NCBI RefSeq assembly: GCF_003992615.1 | Contig: NZ_RZMY01000001.1 | Coordinates: 33,928 to 97,927, forward strand | Reading direction: 5' to 3' | Source: Flagellimonas beolgyonensis | Lineage (GTDB): Bacteria; Bacteroidota; Bacteroidia; Flavobacteriales; Flavobacteriaceae | DNA length: 64,000 bases | Part shown: positions 53,461-62,614 of the stretch, piece after piece | Numbering within the stretch: the first letter of the stretch is position 1 | Layout of the letters: each line of letters opens with the position of its first letter | The notes under the pieces: model-generated | What the model was told of the DNA's origin: nothing | What the model saw: only the letters and a program-made list of their open reading frames with translations | Databases searched by the model: none | Translations under genes and position numbers: made by a program

Positions 53461-54609
53461 CTACTTTCCCCTTCCTTTTATAAAAAAAGTGATGCCAAAA
53501 ACCAAGAGTGCACTGCCAAGCAGCAGCACAAAACTATAGATCAACGAAAAGCTTTCAGCCAAAAAGCCTAGAATTACCGGTCCCAATAAAAAACCTGAAT
53601 ACCCCGTTCCCGCAATGAAGGCCACTCCTTGGGAAGAATCCACCCCTTTTACGTTGCCGCCGATCCGGAACAGTTCGGGTACCATCACCGAAAAACCTAA
53701 TCCGCAAAGGGCAAAACCAACAATGGCCAAAAGTGTCAACTGGGTCAAGACCAAAGCGTAGCCCAAAATGGCGATACCCGCACCCAAGGCCACAATCTTG
53801 ACCGAGCCAATCCGCGCACTGATACCATCACCCAAAAACCTACCCAAAGTCATGGTGGTGGAAAAGGCCAAAAAACCAGCACCGATCAAAAATTCAGGAG
53901 CCAATGCCACTTCCTTCAAATACAATCCGCTCCAGTCGATAATGGCACCTTCGCTGCCCATCGACACAAAACCAATAATGCCCAAAAGCAACAGCGGCTT
54001 GAACAATTTAAAACTGAAGGGTTCCTTTTCCACGGGGGCAGCCAAAATGTGGATGTAATTTTTTCTCAAGACAAAGTTCACCACCAATACCAATGCGACC
54101 ACAATGACCATATGCAACGGTGGATTGCCAATCATAGGAATCAAAAAACTGCTCAACCCGACCAAAATACCGCCCAAGCTGAAAAAGCCGTGGGCCGCCG
54201 ACATGAAGTTTTGTTTGTCCTCCTTTTCTATTTCTGTCACCAAAGTGTTCATGGCAATATCAGTAATGCCATTGCAGAGCCCAAATACAAACAAACTCCC
54301 CATCAATGCGTAATAGTTGGGTGCGAGCAAGGGCAGCAAGGCAGCAAAGGAATTACAGACCACCCCATACCATGTGGCCCTTCCCACTCCCAACTTGTTC
54401 ACAATTTTGGAAGCAAATGGAAAAATGGTAAATACCCCTAGGGACAAACAAAACAGGGCAATGCCCAAATCCGCTTTGTTGATGTCGAGTTTTTCCTTAA
54501 CCGATGGGATATAAATGGCCCACGTACCAAACCAAATATTGAGACTGGTAAATACAAAGGCAGGCGCAAAATATCTCGACTTGGACAGAATCAACAAGAG
54601 TGACTTCAT
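53461..54609 (-). CDS. MFS transporter
   Basis: A 382-residue major-facilitator protein with about 12 hydrophobic segments. Family marks are NKLGVGRATWYGVV between segments 2 and 3 and DGISARIGSVKI at the middle, resembling the YbjJ-type sugar or drug exporter group. The substrate is not readable. It starts 38 nt after the kynU stop on the same strand and likely shares its transcript; a kynurenine, anthranilate or tryptophan derivative is possible, by context only. Confidence 0.85.
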   Translation of the reverse strand: MKSLLLILSKSRYFAPAFVFTSLNIWFGTWAIYIPSVKEKLDINKADLGIALFCLSLGVFTIFPFASKIVNKLGVGRATWYGVVCNSFAALLPLLAPNYYALMGSLFVFGLCNGITDIAMNTLVTEIEKEDKQNFMSAAHGFFSLGGILVGLSSFLIPMIGNPPLHMVIVVALVLVVNFVLRKNYIHILAAPVEKEPFSFKLFKPLLLLGIIGFVSMGSEGAIIDWSGLYLKEVALAPEFLIGAGFLAFSTTMTLGRFLGDGISARIGSVKIVALGAGIAILGYALVLTQLTLLAIVGFALCGLGFSVMVPELFRIGGNVKGVDSSQGVAFIAGTGYSGFLLGPVILGFLAESFSLIYSFVLLLGSALLVFGITFFIKGRGK

Positions 54610-54647
54610 AATTGGAGGTTGGTTAGGAGTTGAAAATTGGGCGGTAC

Positions 54648-55922
54648 CTATTTTGCCTTTTGAAGAATACCTTCCTTCAATATTTGGCCAAAACGGTACA
54701 TATCTTCATAGGAACAATAGAATGGAGCGGGCGCCAAACGTATTACATTGGGTTCGCGCCAGTCGGTAATTACCCCATTTTTCATCAAGTAATCGAACAA
54801 TTCCCGGCCCTCGCCATGCAAGAACACGGAAAGTTGGCAACCCCTGTCCTCGGGTGTTATAATTTCAAAGGTGCTGTCGACCTCTTTATCAATTTCGTGC
54901 AGTACAAATTCCAAATAGGCCACAATGGTCTTTTGTTTGGCAATTAGCGCATCCATACCTACCTCATCGAAGAGTTCCAAAGAGGCCAGATAGGGCGCAA
55001 TGGACAAAATGGGCGGATTGCTCAATTGCCAGGCATCGGCCGTAGGAATGGGATCAAATTCCGGTTTCATCAAAAATCGACTTTCCTTTTTGTTGCCCCA
55101 CCAGCCTTCAAAACGGGGAATATCAGTCCTTCCCAAATGTTTTTCGTGTACAAAAATCCCAGAGGCATTTCCTGGACCACTGTTCATGTATTTGTAGCTG
55201 CACCACGCCGCAAAATCGGCACCCCAATCGTGCAGGTTCAATTTGATATTGCCCACCCCATGTGCCAAATCCCATCCTACAAAGGCGCCTACGTCTTTGC
55301 CCGCGCGGGTTATGGCCGCCATATCCATCACCTGACCGTTGTAATAATTGACACCACCGATCAAGACCAAGGCCAGCTCATCACCCAACTCATTGATCTT
55401 TTCAATAAAATCCTTGGTGTGCCAAGCATGTTCCCCTTCCCGTTTTTTGACCTCAACAATGGCTTCTTCAGGGTCAAATCCATGGAAACGGACCTGGCTC
55501 TGCAACATATACTGATCGGAAGGAAATGCTTTCTCCTCGCAAAGAATTTTGAACCGTTTTTGGGTAGGGCGATAGAAAGAGACCATCAACAGGTGCAAGT
55601 TCACAGTGAGAGTGTTCATCACCGAAATTTCTTGGGGTTTTGCGCCAACTACTTTTCCCAGTCCTTCTGCCAAGCGCTCGTGATAATCCCACCAGGGCTT
55701 GTCGGCATAAAAGTGGCCTTCCACAGCCAATTCCCGCCAGTCCTTCATTACTTCATCCACAAATTTTTGGGTGCGTTTGGGCTGCAATCCCAGGGAGTTA
55801 CCCGTAAAATAAATCACATCTTTACCATTTACCTGGGGAAAATGAAATTCATCTCTGTATTTTGACAGGCTATCCTGTGCATCCAGTTGTTGGGCAAACG
55901 CTGGGGTATTTTGGAAAGTCAT
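54648..55922 (-). CDS. kynU: Kynureninase
   Basis: A 424-residue PLP enzyme hydrolysing kynurenine or 3-hydroxykynurenine to (3-hydroxy)anthranilate and alanine. Motifs are YFTGNSLGLQPKRTQKFVDE, VGWDLAHGVGNIKLNLHDWG and the PLP lysine in AAWCSYKYMNSGPG. With kmo 9 kb away it forms the eukaryote-like part of the pathway. GNAT lies 40 nt upstream and MFS 38 nt downstream, so it is probably the middle of a three-gene unit. Confidence 0.97.
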   Translation of the reverse strand: MTFQNTPAFAQQLDAQDSLSKYRDEFHFPQVNGKDVIYFTGNSLGLQPKRTQKFVDEVMKDWRELAVEGHFYADKPWWDYHERLAEGLGKVVGAKPQEISVMNTLTVNLHLLMVSFYRPTQKRFKILCEEKAFPSDQYMLQSQVRFHGFDPEEAIVEVKKREGEHAWHTKDFIEKINELGDELALVLIGGVNYYNGQVMDMAAITRAGKDVGAFVGWDLAHGVGNIKLNLHDWGADFAAWCSYKYMNSGPGNASGIFVHEKHLGRTDIPRFEGWWGNKKESRFLMKPEFDPIPTADAWQLSNPPILSIAPYLASLELFDEVGMDALIAKQKTIVAYLEFVLHEIDKEVDSTFEIITPEDRGCQLSVFLHGEGRELFDYLMKNGVITDWREPNVIRLAPAPFYCSYEDMYRFGQILKEGILQKAK

Positions 55923-55962
55923 TAGAATGGGTTTGGGTCAAAAATACAACTTGTACAGGGAA

Positions 55963-56430
55963 TTATTGGGCCAATCGCATTTCGATGATGTGCTTTTTAA
56001 ATCCTACTTTTTCATACGCTTTGATGGCGGGCAAATTGTCACTGTACACCGTCAATCGAATCTCTTTGAATCCATTTTTCACAGACCATTGTTTTAAGGC
56101 CTCCACTACCAAGGCGTTGATGCCCCTACCGCGATAATTTTCATCGGTGTACATGAATCCCAAGTAGGCGTACCACTCATGGTCCAGATAATGACGTGCT
56201 TTTTTGGGAATGGCATAGCCCGAGGCAACAATTTTGCCATCCAATTCGGCCACAACCACATGGGCCTTGGAATCTTGGATCATTTGTCCCAGATCGTAAT
56301 AGCTCACGGGATCTTCCTTTATGGTGATATCGAAGGGTCGTTCGGCTTTGATGATTTCCTGTTCAAAGGCAAGCAACACAGGTAAATCTTCCAGAGTTGC
56401 GGTACGAATGGATACAACGGGGGTAGACAT
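55963..56430 (-). CDS. GNAT-family N-acetyltransferase
   Basis: A 155-residue acetyltransferase with the acetyl-CoA loop MYTDENYRGRGINALVVEAL and the C-terminal VYSDNLPAIKAYEKVGF. Substrate unknown; small molecules or protein N-termini are possible. It lies 40 nt upstream of kynU on the same strand and would lead that transcript. The divergent O-methyltransferase gene is 64 bp away. Confidence 0.88.
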   Translation of the reverse strand: MSTPVVSIRTATLEDLPVLLAFEQEIIKAERPFDITIKEDPVSYYDLGQMIQDSKAHVVVAELDGKIVASGYAIPKKARHYLDHEWYAYLGFMYTDENYRGRGINALVVEALKQWSVKNGFKEIRLTVYSDNLPAIKAYEKVGFKKHIIEMRLAQ

Positions 56431-56473
56431 AGGTTGAAATGGTTTTCGAAAAATCGAATGTACTTCTTTTCCC

Positions 56474-56481
56474 TATTTTTG
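56474..56481 (+). promoter_or_regulatory. -7 promoter box of the O-methyltransferase gene
   Basis: TATTTTTG, a full TAnnTTTG match, ending 13 nt before the ATG at 56495. Confidence 0.6.
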
Positions 56482-56494
56482 CGAAAATTTAGCC

Positions 56495-57136
56495 ATGCAT
56501 TTCCTTTCGCCACTATTGGAAAATTATATTGCCGATCATTCAGAACCGGAACCAACCTTGTTAACCGAACTGACACGGGAAACCCATTTGAAGGTGGTAC
56601 AACCCCGCATGATCACCGGACACTTTCAGGGCAGGGTATTGAGTATGTTGTCCAAATTGATACATCCGAAGTACATTTTGGAAATAGGTACCTATACCGG
56701 CTATTCGGCACTTTGCTTGGCGGAAGGACTGCAAAAGGATGGCCAACTGCATACCATTGAAGTGAACGAAGAATTGCATCAACTCCAACGGACTTATTTT
56801 GACAAGAGCGGGTTTGGTCCACAAATTTTTCAGCACACGGGCGATGCATTGGACATTGTGCCCACTTTGGACCAAATTTTTGACCTAGTGTTCATCGATG
56901 CGCAAAAAGTGAACTACGATGCCTATTTTGAGGCGGTCATCCAGAAGACCAAACCGGGCAGTGTTATTTTATCGGATAACGTATTGTGGTCTGGTAAGGT
57001 GGTGGAACCCTTACAAAAGGGGGACAAGGCTACCGAGGCCTTATTGGCTTACAATCAAAAACTCAAAAATGACCCTCGGCTGGAGACGGTGCTGTTGCCT
57101 ATTCGGGATGGGCTGACGCTGAGCCGGGTGCGATAA
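56495..57136 (+). CDS. Class I SAM-dependent O-methyltransferase
   Basis: A 213-residue enzyme of the catechol/caffeoyl-CoA O-methyltransferase type. SAM motif I is KYILEIGTYTGYSALCLAEG, followed by TIEVNEEL and the metal-binding FIDAQKVNYDAYF with SDNVLWSGKV. It probably methylates a catechol-like hydroxyl. Its end overlaps the convergent PAP2 gene by 38 nt, in which both proteins are encoded on opposite strands. Confidence 0.92.
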   Translation: MHFLSPLLENYIADHSEPEPTLLTELTRETHLKVVQPRMITGHFQGRVLSMLSKLIHPKYILEIGTYTGYSALCLAEGLQKDGQLHTIEVNEELHQLQRTYFDKSGFGPQIFQHTGDALDIVPTLDQIFDLVFIDAQKVNYDAYFEAVIQKTKPGSVILSDNVLWSGKVVEPLQKGDKATEALLAYNQKLKNDPRLETVLLPIRDGLTLSRVR

Positions 57137-57674
57137 ACCGATTGTACAGCCAATAGAACATCCAGCCAGACAATAAGCCGACAATGGCCCCTACGATAAT
57201 ATCGATGGGGTAATGCACTCCCACATAAATACGGCTCAAGGAAAACAGGATGGGCCAAATAAAGAAAATCAGTCCCCATTTGATTCGGCTTCTCAAAAAC
57301 AGAAACACCAACACAGTGATGGAAAACGAACTGGACGCATGTCCGGAGAAAAAGCTATAATCGGTTGGACTTTTCAGGATCCGAATCAAGGTATTGATCT
57401 CCTCGGTATTATTGGGCCGCAAACGCGCTACGGATATTTTGGTCCAATGGGTAATAGCGGTTATAAAAAGAGCGAGCCCAAGTAGGGTCAAAAATTTATA
57501 GAATGCCTCCTTCTTCGGGAATTTGGCAAACAGCAATATCAGAAAAAATAGAAAAAGGGGAATCCAAGTAGCGATATTGGTCACCGTGGCCCAAAACGTA
57601 TCGTACGTTTCTATGCCCAAACCATTGAGATACACAAAAGTGTCGCGATCCCATTTGAGCAATTTTTCCAACAT
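57099..57674 (-). CDS. PAP2-family membrane phosphatase
   Basis: A 191-residue integral membrane phosphatase with five or six membrane segments. The three PAP2 motifs are KISVARLRPNN, YSFFSGHASSSF and RIYVGVHYPIDII, giving the catalytic His and the phosphate-binding Arg and His. It dephosphorylates a lipid phosphate or undecaprenyl pyrophosphate. It starts 4 nt after the tatA stop on the same strand. The C-terminus overlaps the O-methyltransferase. Confidence 0.92.
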   Translation of the reverse strand: MLEKLLKWDRDTFVYLNGLGIETYDTFWATVTNIATWIPLFLFFLILLFAKFPKKEAFYKFLTLLGLALFITAITHWTKISVARLRPNNTEEINTLIRILKSPTDYSFFSGHASSSFSITVLVFLFLRSRIKWGLIFFIWPILFSLSRIYVGVHYPIDIIVGAIVGLLSGWMFYWLYNRFIAPGSASAHPE

Positions 57675-57678
57675 GGAT

Positions 57679-57945
57679 CTATAGGTCTCGTTTGATGGAG
57701 CCGGTTACCTCGTCAACATTCTTCTTCACCTCGTTCAGTTCCTTTCGGATACCTTTGGTAAAGTCTGTATCGACATCGGCACTCTTTTGGATTTCGCGCT
57801 TGATATCATCCGTTGCGTCCTTGAGTTGACGCATACCTTTGCCCAGGCCTTTGGCTATTCCCGGGATCTTATCCGCACCAAACACCATCACCACAATAAA
57901 TAGGATGAAAAAAATCTCCGCTCCGCTAATGAATAGAAAATGCAT
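57679..57945 (-). CDS. tatA: Sec-independent translocase TatA/TatE subunit
   Basis: An 88-residue TatA: an N-terminal membrane segment (FLFISGAEIFFILFIVVMV) with the FG motif before an amphipathic helix (FGADKIPGIAKGLGKGMRQL) and a charged tail. It forms the translocation pore for folded Tat substrates, such as the GH109 protein of this window. Start at 57945 is chosen because a -7 box lies only 4 nt upstream; the frame opens 10 codons earlier. PAP2 follows 4 nt after. Confidence 0.94.
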   Translation of the reverse strand: MHFLFISGAEIFFILFIVVMVFGADKIPGIAKGLGKGMRQLKDATDDIKREIQKSADVDTDFTKGIRKELNEVKKNVDEVTGSIKRDL

Positions 57946-57949
57946 ACAA

Positions 57950-57957
57950 CAAATATA
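57950..57957 (-). promoter_or_regulatory. -7 promoter box of tatA, 4 nt from the ATG
   Basis: Read on the minus strand, TATATTTG, followed by TTGT and the ATG at 57945. This spacing would make transcription start at or in the start codon, as at pyrE. Confidence 0.55.
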
Positions 57958-57978
57958 ATCAGAACTTGGTAGCAAAAT

Positions 57979-58010
57979 AAAAAAAGCCCCGTGAAATCAC
58001 GAGGCTCTTT
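57979..58010 (-). terminator. Terminator of the M1 peptidase gene
   Basis: On the minus strand, AAAGAGCCTCGTGA pairs with TCACGGGGCTTT (one mismatch) around a short loop and is followed by T residues. It lies 17 nt after the peptidase stop and separates it from tatA. Confidence 0.82.
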
Positions 58011-58026
58011 AACAGTGTTTTTGTTA

Positions 58027-60342
58027 TTATTTTCCTTTGATGTTCTCTTTGAACTTATCAAAGTCAGATTTCTCTTCTTTCTTGGGCCAAGAATTGTTGG
58101 TGGTGTCGATATCGGCAGTTTCCAACTTGGGATCAACCACAATGCCAACCAATTCTTTTTCAGAGGCCACAACCCTTTTCACCTCGGCATCGTTCTTTCT
58201 CCAGATTTCGGGTGGGTAGGTCACGCTTTCGGTGGTACCATCGGCGTAAGTGTACTCCACGATCAATGGCATAGGAATGCCTCCTGGTTTGTCAAAAGTA
58301 ATCTCGTAGAAGAACTTGGGTTCTTTTACTTGGTTTCTTTCGGCCTCGGTCATATTATCCATCATAAACTCCTTCAAGTTTTGAGATGTTTCCGTTGGCG
58401 ATTTTCCTTTCAATTCGGGCATGAAGTCCTCGCTCTCCTCTTCGGCCAAATATACCAATGGAGGAAGATCGGCCTCGGTCAGGTTTCTGTCCGCCATGTA
58501 TTTTTCCATTTCCTTGGTGGGCTTGCTGCTCACGTAGTACTTCTTCACACCTTTCACTCCGATATCCACGTAATCGGTAGTGTAGAACCAAGCTCTCCAG
58601 AACCAATCCAAATCAACAGCGGATGCATCTTCCATGGTACGGAAGAAATCCTCTGGGGTTGGGTGTTTGAACATCCATCGTTGTGCATACGTTTTGAACG
58701 CATGGTCGAACAATTCCCTGCCCATTACGGTCTCTCTCAAAATGTTCAAGGCCGTGGCTGGTTTACCATAGGCGTTTGGACCCAATTGGTATACGTTTTC
58801 AGGGTTTGACATGATCGGGGAAATGTATTTTTGATCACCGGCCATGTAAGGAACAATATCCGCTGGGTTACCTCTTCGTGAAGGGTATTTTTCGTTTGGA
58901 GCGATCACAGTTGGATTGTTTTGTCCAAAATCCTGCTCGGCCAAATACTGCATAAAGGTATCCAAACCTTCATCCATCCATCCCCATTGACGCTCATCAG
59001 AATTAACGATCATTGGGAAGAAGTTGTGTCCCACTTCATGGATGATCACACTGATCATACCATATTTGGTTCTATCGGAATAGGTTCCATCCTCGTTAGG
59101 ACGACCATAGTTCCAGCAAATCATAGGATACTCCATACCTTGGTTCTTGGCATGCACGGAGATGGCCTTGTGATATGGATAATCAAAAGTATGTGAAGAA
59201 TAGGTCTTCAAGGTTTGTGCCACAGCTTTGGTGGACAATTCTTCCCAAAGTGGATTACCTTCTTTTGGATATAGGGAAACAGCCATTACGTCTTTTCCTC
59301 CAATTTTGACCGCCTGCATGTCCCAAACAAACTTTCGGGAAGTAGCGAAAGCGTAATCACGTACATTGGTCGCCTTGAACTTCCATGTTTTGGTATCTGT
59401 GGAGAAGCCTTTTTCGGCAGCTTCTGCCTCTTCTTGGGTAACGATGATCACAGGTTTGTCATACGACTTGGTGGCCTGCTTGTATCGTTTCATCATTTCT
59501 TTGGAGAACACATCCTCACGGTTCTGCAACACCCCTGTTCCATCCAAAACGTGATCGGCAGGTACGGTAATACTCACATCATAATTTCCGAAAGGCAATG
59601 CAAACTCTCCACTGCCCCAGAACTGATGGTTCTGCCATCCTTCCACATCGCTGTATACAGCCATTCTAGGAAAAAACTGGGCAATTACATAGGCCCGGTT
59701 GCCATCCTTTGGGAAATATTCGTATCCAGATCGGGCACGGTTAACGGTATGATCGGGAATATTGTACCACCACTTGATGGAGAAAGATACTTTTTCCCCA
59801 CTTTTCAACGGTTGTGGAATATTCACACGCATCATGGTTTGGTTGATGGTGTAGGACAACGGTTTTCCGCTGGCATCCTTCACCCAATCAATATTGAATC
59901 CACCATCAAATGGTTCACTAATAAAGGTTTCGGTAAAGTTTCCGGCCGTGTAGGCAATATTAACACCATTGCCATCGCGCAATGGGGATTTGGAATCCTT
60001 GGCCCGTACGTTTTGGTCCAATTGCACCCAAAGAAACTCTAGGTCATCTGGGGAGTTGTTATGATACGTGATGGTCTCCTCGCCGTAAATCTTGGCGTTT
60101 TTGTCATCCAATTGGATGTTCATCACATAATCGGCCTGTTGTTGGTAATAATCCGGTCCAGGTGCCCCGGAGGCCGAACGGTAGGTATTTGGAGTGGAAA
60201 ACTCCTCGTACAATTGTTTGAACTTACTTTGATTGTAATGTCCTGGTTCGCGTTCTGGTTTAACGTCACCTTCCTCCTGTGCCATAACGACTGCTCCAAA
60301 AAGGAACAACACAGAAGCAATGCAATACTTGATTTTACTCAT
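58027..60342 (-). CDS. Exported M1-family zinc metallopeptidase
   Basis: A 771-residue secreted peptidase. A signal peptide (SKIKYCIASVLFLFGAVVMA then QEEG) precedes an N-terminal beta domain and the gluzincin core: HEVGH at residues 435-439, with the third zinc ligand Glu458 in GWMDEGLDTF, spaced as in M1. The exopeptidase GAMEN loop is not obvious, so it may be a non-aminopeptidase member. The ATG at 60342 is taken; a TTG two codons upstream is possible. Terminator follows. Confidence 0.94.
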   Translation of the reverse strand: MSKIKYCIASVLFLFGAVVMAQEEGDVKPEREPGHYNQSKFKQLYEEFSTPNTYRSASGAPGPDYYQQQADYVMNIQLDDKNAKIYGEETITYHNNSPDDLEFLWVQLDQNVRAKDSKSPLRDGNGVNIAYTAGNFTETFISEPFDGGFNIDWVKDASGKPLSYTINQTMMRVNIPQPLKSGEKVSFSIKWWYNIPDHTVNRARSGYEYFPKDGNRAYVIAQFFPRMAVYSDVEGWQNHQFWGSGEFALPFGNYDVSITVPADHVLDGTGVLQNREDVFSKEMMKRYKQATKSYDKPVIIVTQEEAEAAEKGFSTDTKTWKFKATNVRDYAFATSRKFVWDMQAVKIGGKDVMAVSLYPKEGNPLWEELSTKAVAQTLKTYSSHTFDYPYHKAISVHAKNQGMEYPMICWNYGRPNEDGTYSDRTKYGMISVIIHEVGHNFFPMIVNSDERQWGWMDEGLDTFMQYLAEQDFGQNNPTVIAPNEKYPSRRGNPADIVPYMAGDQKYISPIMSNPENVYQLGPNAYGKPATALNILRETVMGRELFDHAFKTYAQRWMFKHPTPEDFFRTMEDASAVDLDWFWRAWFYTTDYVDIGVKGVKKYYVSSKPTKEMEKYMADRNLTEADLPPLVYLAEEESEDFMPELKGKSPTETSQNLKEFMMDNMTEAERNQVKEPKFFYEITFDKPGGIPMPLIVEYTYADGTTESVTYPPEIWRKNDAEVKRVVASEKELVGIVVDPKLETADIDTTNNSWPKKEEKSDFDKFKENIKGK

Positions 60343-60402
60343 GTTCAATTTGATTTTAAAACGGTGAAAAATAAAGCATTTTAACCAAATGTTAAGAATG
60401 CG

Positions 60403-60912
60403 TTATAAGTTTAACATTCCTTTATTATTCTCTCTGATCAACACAAAACTTTTCTTGTGGCCTTTCCATTTTACATGGACCACATTCTGTTGCTCATCGA
60501 ACATATCGGTGAGCACTTCGTTTTGCACGGTCAACTTTGTGACCTCGTCAATTTTTATGTCGGGAATCTCCAGATAACAGACTGCAACATCCTTGTCATA
60601 ACGTTTACCCAAAAATTTGTAATCGACCAATTCGCCATTGATGGTCACGGCAAATTTGGCCCGAAAATATTTTTCAATGTATTCGTCCGCCAACTTGGAT
60701 TCGTCTGGCGTGGCCAATTTGGCAACAATCCCGTACCGCTCCTTGAGCAGGGCATCCATATCATCGATAAATATCCGGCTGGTGATCTGAAAGGCCTGAT
60801 CCTTTTCGGAATAGACCATATTGGTAACGCTCACATAGAATTTGTGTGCTGTAGTGAAGGACAAAAACAAGACCACCGCCAACGGCAACAGTATTTTTTT
60901 TGCGGTTTTCAT
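60403..60912 (-). CDS. DUF6702 family exported protein
   Basis: A 169-residue protein with a signal peptide (KILLPLAVVLFLSFTTA then HKFYVS) and a compact domain. The first residues of the mature part, HKFYVSVTNMVYSEKDQAFQ, are the DUF6702 hallmark. Function is unknown. Start at 60912 is preferred because it gives a normal signal peptide; ATGs at 60918, 60921 and 60939 and a GTG at 60945 are in frame. It lies between the M1 peptidase and the two CarboxypepD-regulatory proteins, a repeated flavobacterial order. Confidence 0.82.
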   Translation of the reverse strand: MKTAKKILLPLAVVLFLSFTTAHKFYVSVTNMVYSEKDQAFQITSRIFIDDMDALLKERYGIVAKLATPDESKLADEYIEKYFRAKFAVTINGELVDYKFLGKRYDKDVAVCYLEIPDIKIDEVTKLTVQNEVLTDMFDEQQNVVHVKWKGHKKSFVLIRENNKGMLNL

Positions 60913-60995
60913 TCCCATCATAGTATCATTAGACTTCATTTGCACTTTAATGTTACAGTTTTACCAAGTATTTTGCAATAAACTTGCCAAAGGTG

Positions 60996-61787
60996 TTAAT
61001 CCAGATTATTGTTTTTACGGTACGCCCTGCTTTTCTCCAACATAAAATCCCAAATCTTCAACTGATCCTCCGAATCCACCAAGGTCTGGAAATTTTCGTC
61101 CACCTCGCAGAAATACATAAAATCATCGATTTTTTCAATGGGGATTTTCAAAGTGTTGGTAAAAAGGGAATCGGCATATGAATTTTGGACTTGCTGTGTT
61201 GTGGCATAGGCCTTGTCCACCTTCACCCGGTTCTTCAACATTTTGGTCCGTCCCGTTATGGCATTGATGATGGGATCTAAAGGCGGCGACAAGATCATGC
61301 CCAAATTGAATTTTCCGTAGGTCGCTGTTTGTAGCATGCGCTCGCTCTGTGTGGGAATGCGTTGGTGCGCATTGGGCAGACCCAAAGCCTCGGCGCTCAC
61401 ATCTTTTGCCAATTTCAACTGGCCCACATCCTGATTGAGGTCACCGGATAAATTATAGGGCCGGACCACAACCTCTTTCAGTTCGTTGACAAACTCTTGC
61501 ATGGGCACCTCAATAAAATTGGAGCGATAGAGGGCATCGGTCACGGGCACTGTTTTTCTAATAAAGTTTACGGCTGAAAACACCAGGGTGTCGTTTAGTT
61601 GAATGGGGATGGAGAAATTTCCATCGAGGTCGGTGATCACGGCGTTCCGTGAGGTAATATTCTGTACCACAACGCCGACCACATCCTTATCTGGACTGGT
61701 AACACGGCCAAACAAGGTTTTCTCGCCATCTTGGGCATGGGCAAGCCCAACCAAGAAAAACAAAAGTAGCGGAACGATTCGTTTCAT
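60996..61787 (-). CDS. CarboxypepD-regulatory-like protein, downstream copy
   Basis: A 263-residue secreted protein (signal peptide RIVPLLLFFLVGLAHA then QD) with an N-terminal carboxypeptidase regulatory-like beta-sandwich (TLFGRVTSPDKDVVGVVVQN, ITDLDGNFSI, LVFSAVNF) and a C-terminal part with KIDDFMYFCEVDENFQTLVD. Such domains occur in TonB-dependent receptors as plug-side domains; here it is free-standing. It is a tandem paralogue of the next gene and its ATG overlaps that gene's TAA (TAATG). Confidence 0.85.
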   Translation of the reverse strand: MKRIVPLLLFFLVGLAHAQDGEKTLFGRVTSPDKDVVGVVVQNITSRNAVITDLDGNFSIPIQLNDTLVFSAVNFIRKTVPVTDALYRSNFIEVPMQEFVNELKEVVVRPYNLSGDLNQDVGQLKLAKDVSAEALGLPNAHQRIPTQSERMLQTATYGKFNLGMILSPPLDPIINAITGRTKMLKNRVKVDKAYATTQQVQNSYADSLFTNTLKIPIEKIDDFMYFCEVDENFQTLVDSEDQLKIWDFMLEKSRAYRKNNNLD

Positions 61788-62521
61788 TATTCCAATGTTG
61801 CCCGGTATTCCTTGCTTTGGGTCACCAGAAAATCGATCAATTGGAATTCGTTCTCTTTCTTGAGCAGGGTCTGCGATGGAATTTTGTCATCACAGTAGAT
61901 CAGAAAGGCATCTATCTTATCTTGTGGCAATTGCAGGTCCACCACAAAAAACTCATCATCGTACACATGGCGCAGTACTTCACTAACTTTTAAGGGTGGT
62001 CGTTCCTGTCCATCCACACTTTTCTTTTTCATGAGGGCCTTGAAAATGTTCACGAAATTGATTCCATCACGCATTCCCCTAACGGTTCGTGATTCTGCAA
62101 CATTCTCTACTTCGGTTGCCCTATCGATCTCATATTCGAACGCCTTGAAATCCTCATTTTTAACTTCAAGAAACTTTTCTTGGTTTTCGGGGGTCACCAC
62201 CACTTCATCCAGTTCCCGAACCTTTTCGGTGACTTCGACAACCAAACGGTTTTTTTGTAAAATTTCCTGAGTGATCTTCACCACTTCCAATTGATAGTTG
62301 ACCGCGGTGAACACCAATTGGTCACCTTCCTTCACTTCAATCATGAACCGACCGTCATCATCGGTAATGGTGGCCTCTCCGGAGGTGGAATTGATCACAT
62401 GCTCGTTGGCCACGTTGGAACTTCTGTACAAGACCGTTCCGCGCAGCATTTGTCGGTCGTCCTGCGCATACGACAAACCGGAAAGTAACAGGGCAAAAGC
62501 GACCAACAATAGATTTTTCAT
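61787..62521 (-). CDS. CarboxypepD-regulatory-like protein, upstream copy
   Basis: A 244-residue paralogue of the downstream gene: signal peptide (NLLLVAFALLLSGLSYA then QDD), RGTVLYRSSNVANEHVINS, ITDDDGRFMIEV, LVFTAVNYQL, and KIDAFLIYCDDKIPSQTLLK in the C-terminal part. The two share the order of motifs and are plainly a duplication. The start at 62521 is chosen from the signal peptide; the open frame extends 39 codons upstream. The stop overlaps the next ATG by one base. Confidence 0.86.
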   Translation of the reverse strand: MKNLLLVAFALLLSGLSYAQDDRQMLRGTVLYRSSNVANEHVINSTSGEATITDDDGRFMIEVKEGDQLVFTAVNYQLEVVKITQEILQKNRLVVEVTEKVRELDEVVVTPENQEKFLEVKNEDFKAFEYEIDRATEVENVAESRTVRGMRDGINFVNIFKALMKKKSVDGQERPPLKVSEVLRHVYDDEFFVVDLQLPQDKIDAFLIYCDDKIPSQTLLKKENEFQLIDFLVTQSKEYRATLE

Positions 62522-62614
62522 ATCGAAGTGTTTAGTACAAGATAAAGAAAACCCTTGACAGGATATAAAAAAAATAAGGGGTTCTAAACTTTTGTTAATT
62601 CTATGTTGAAATAT

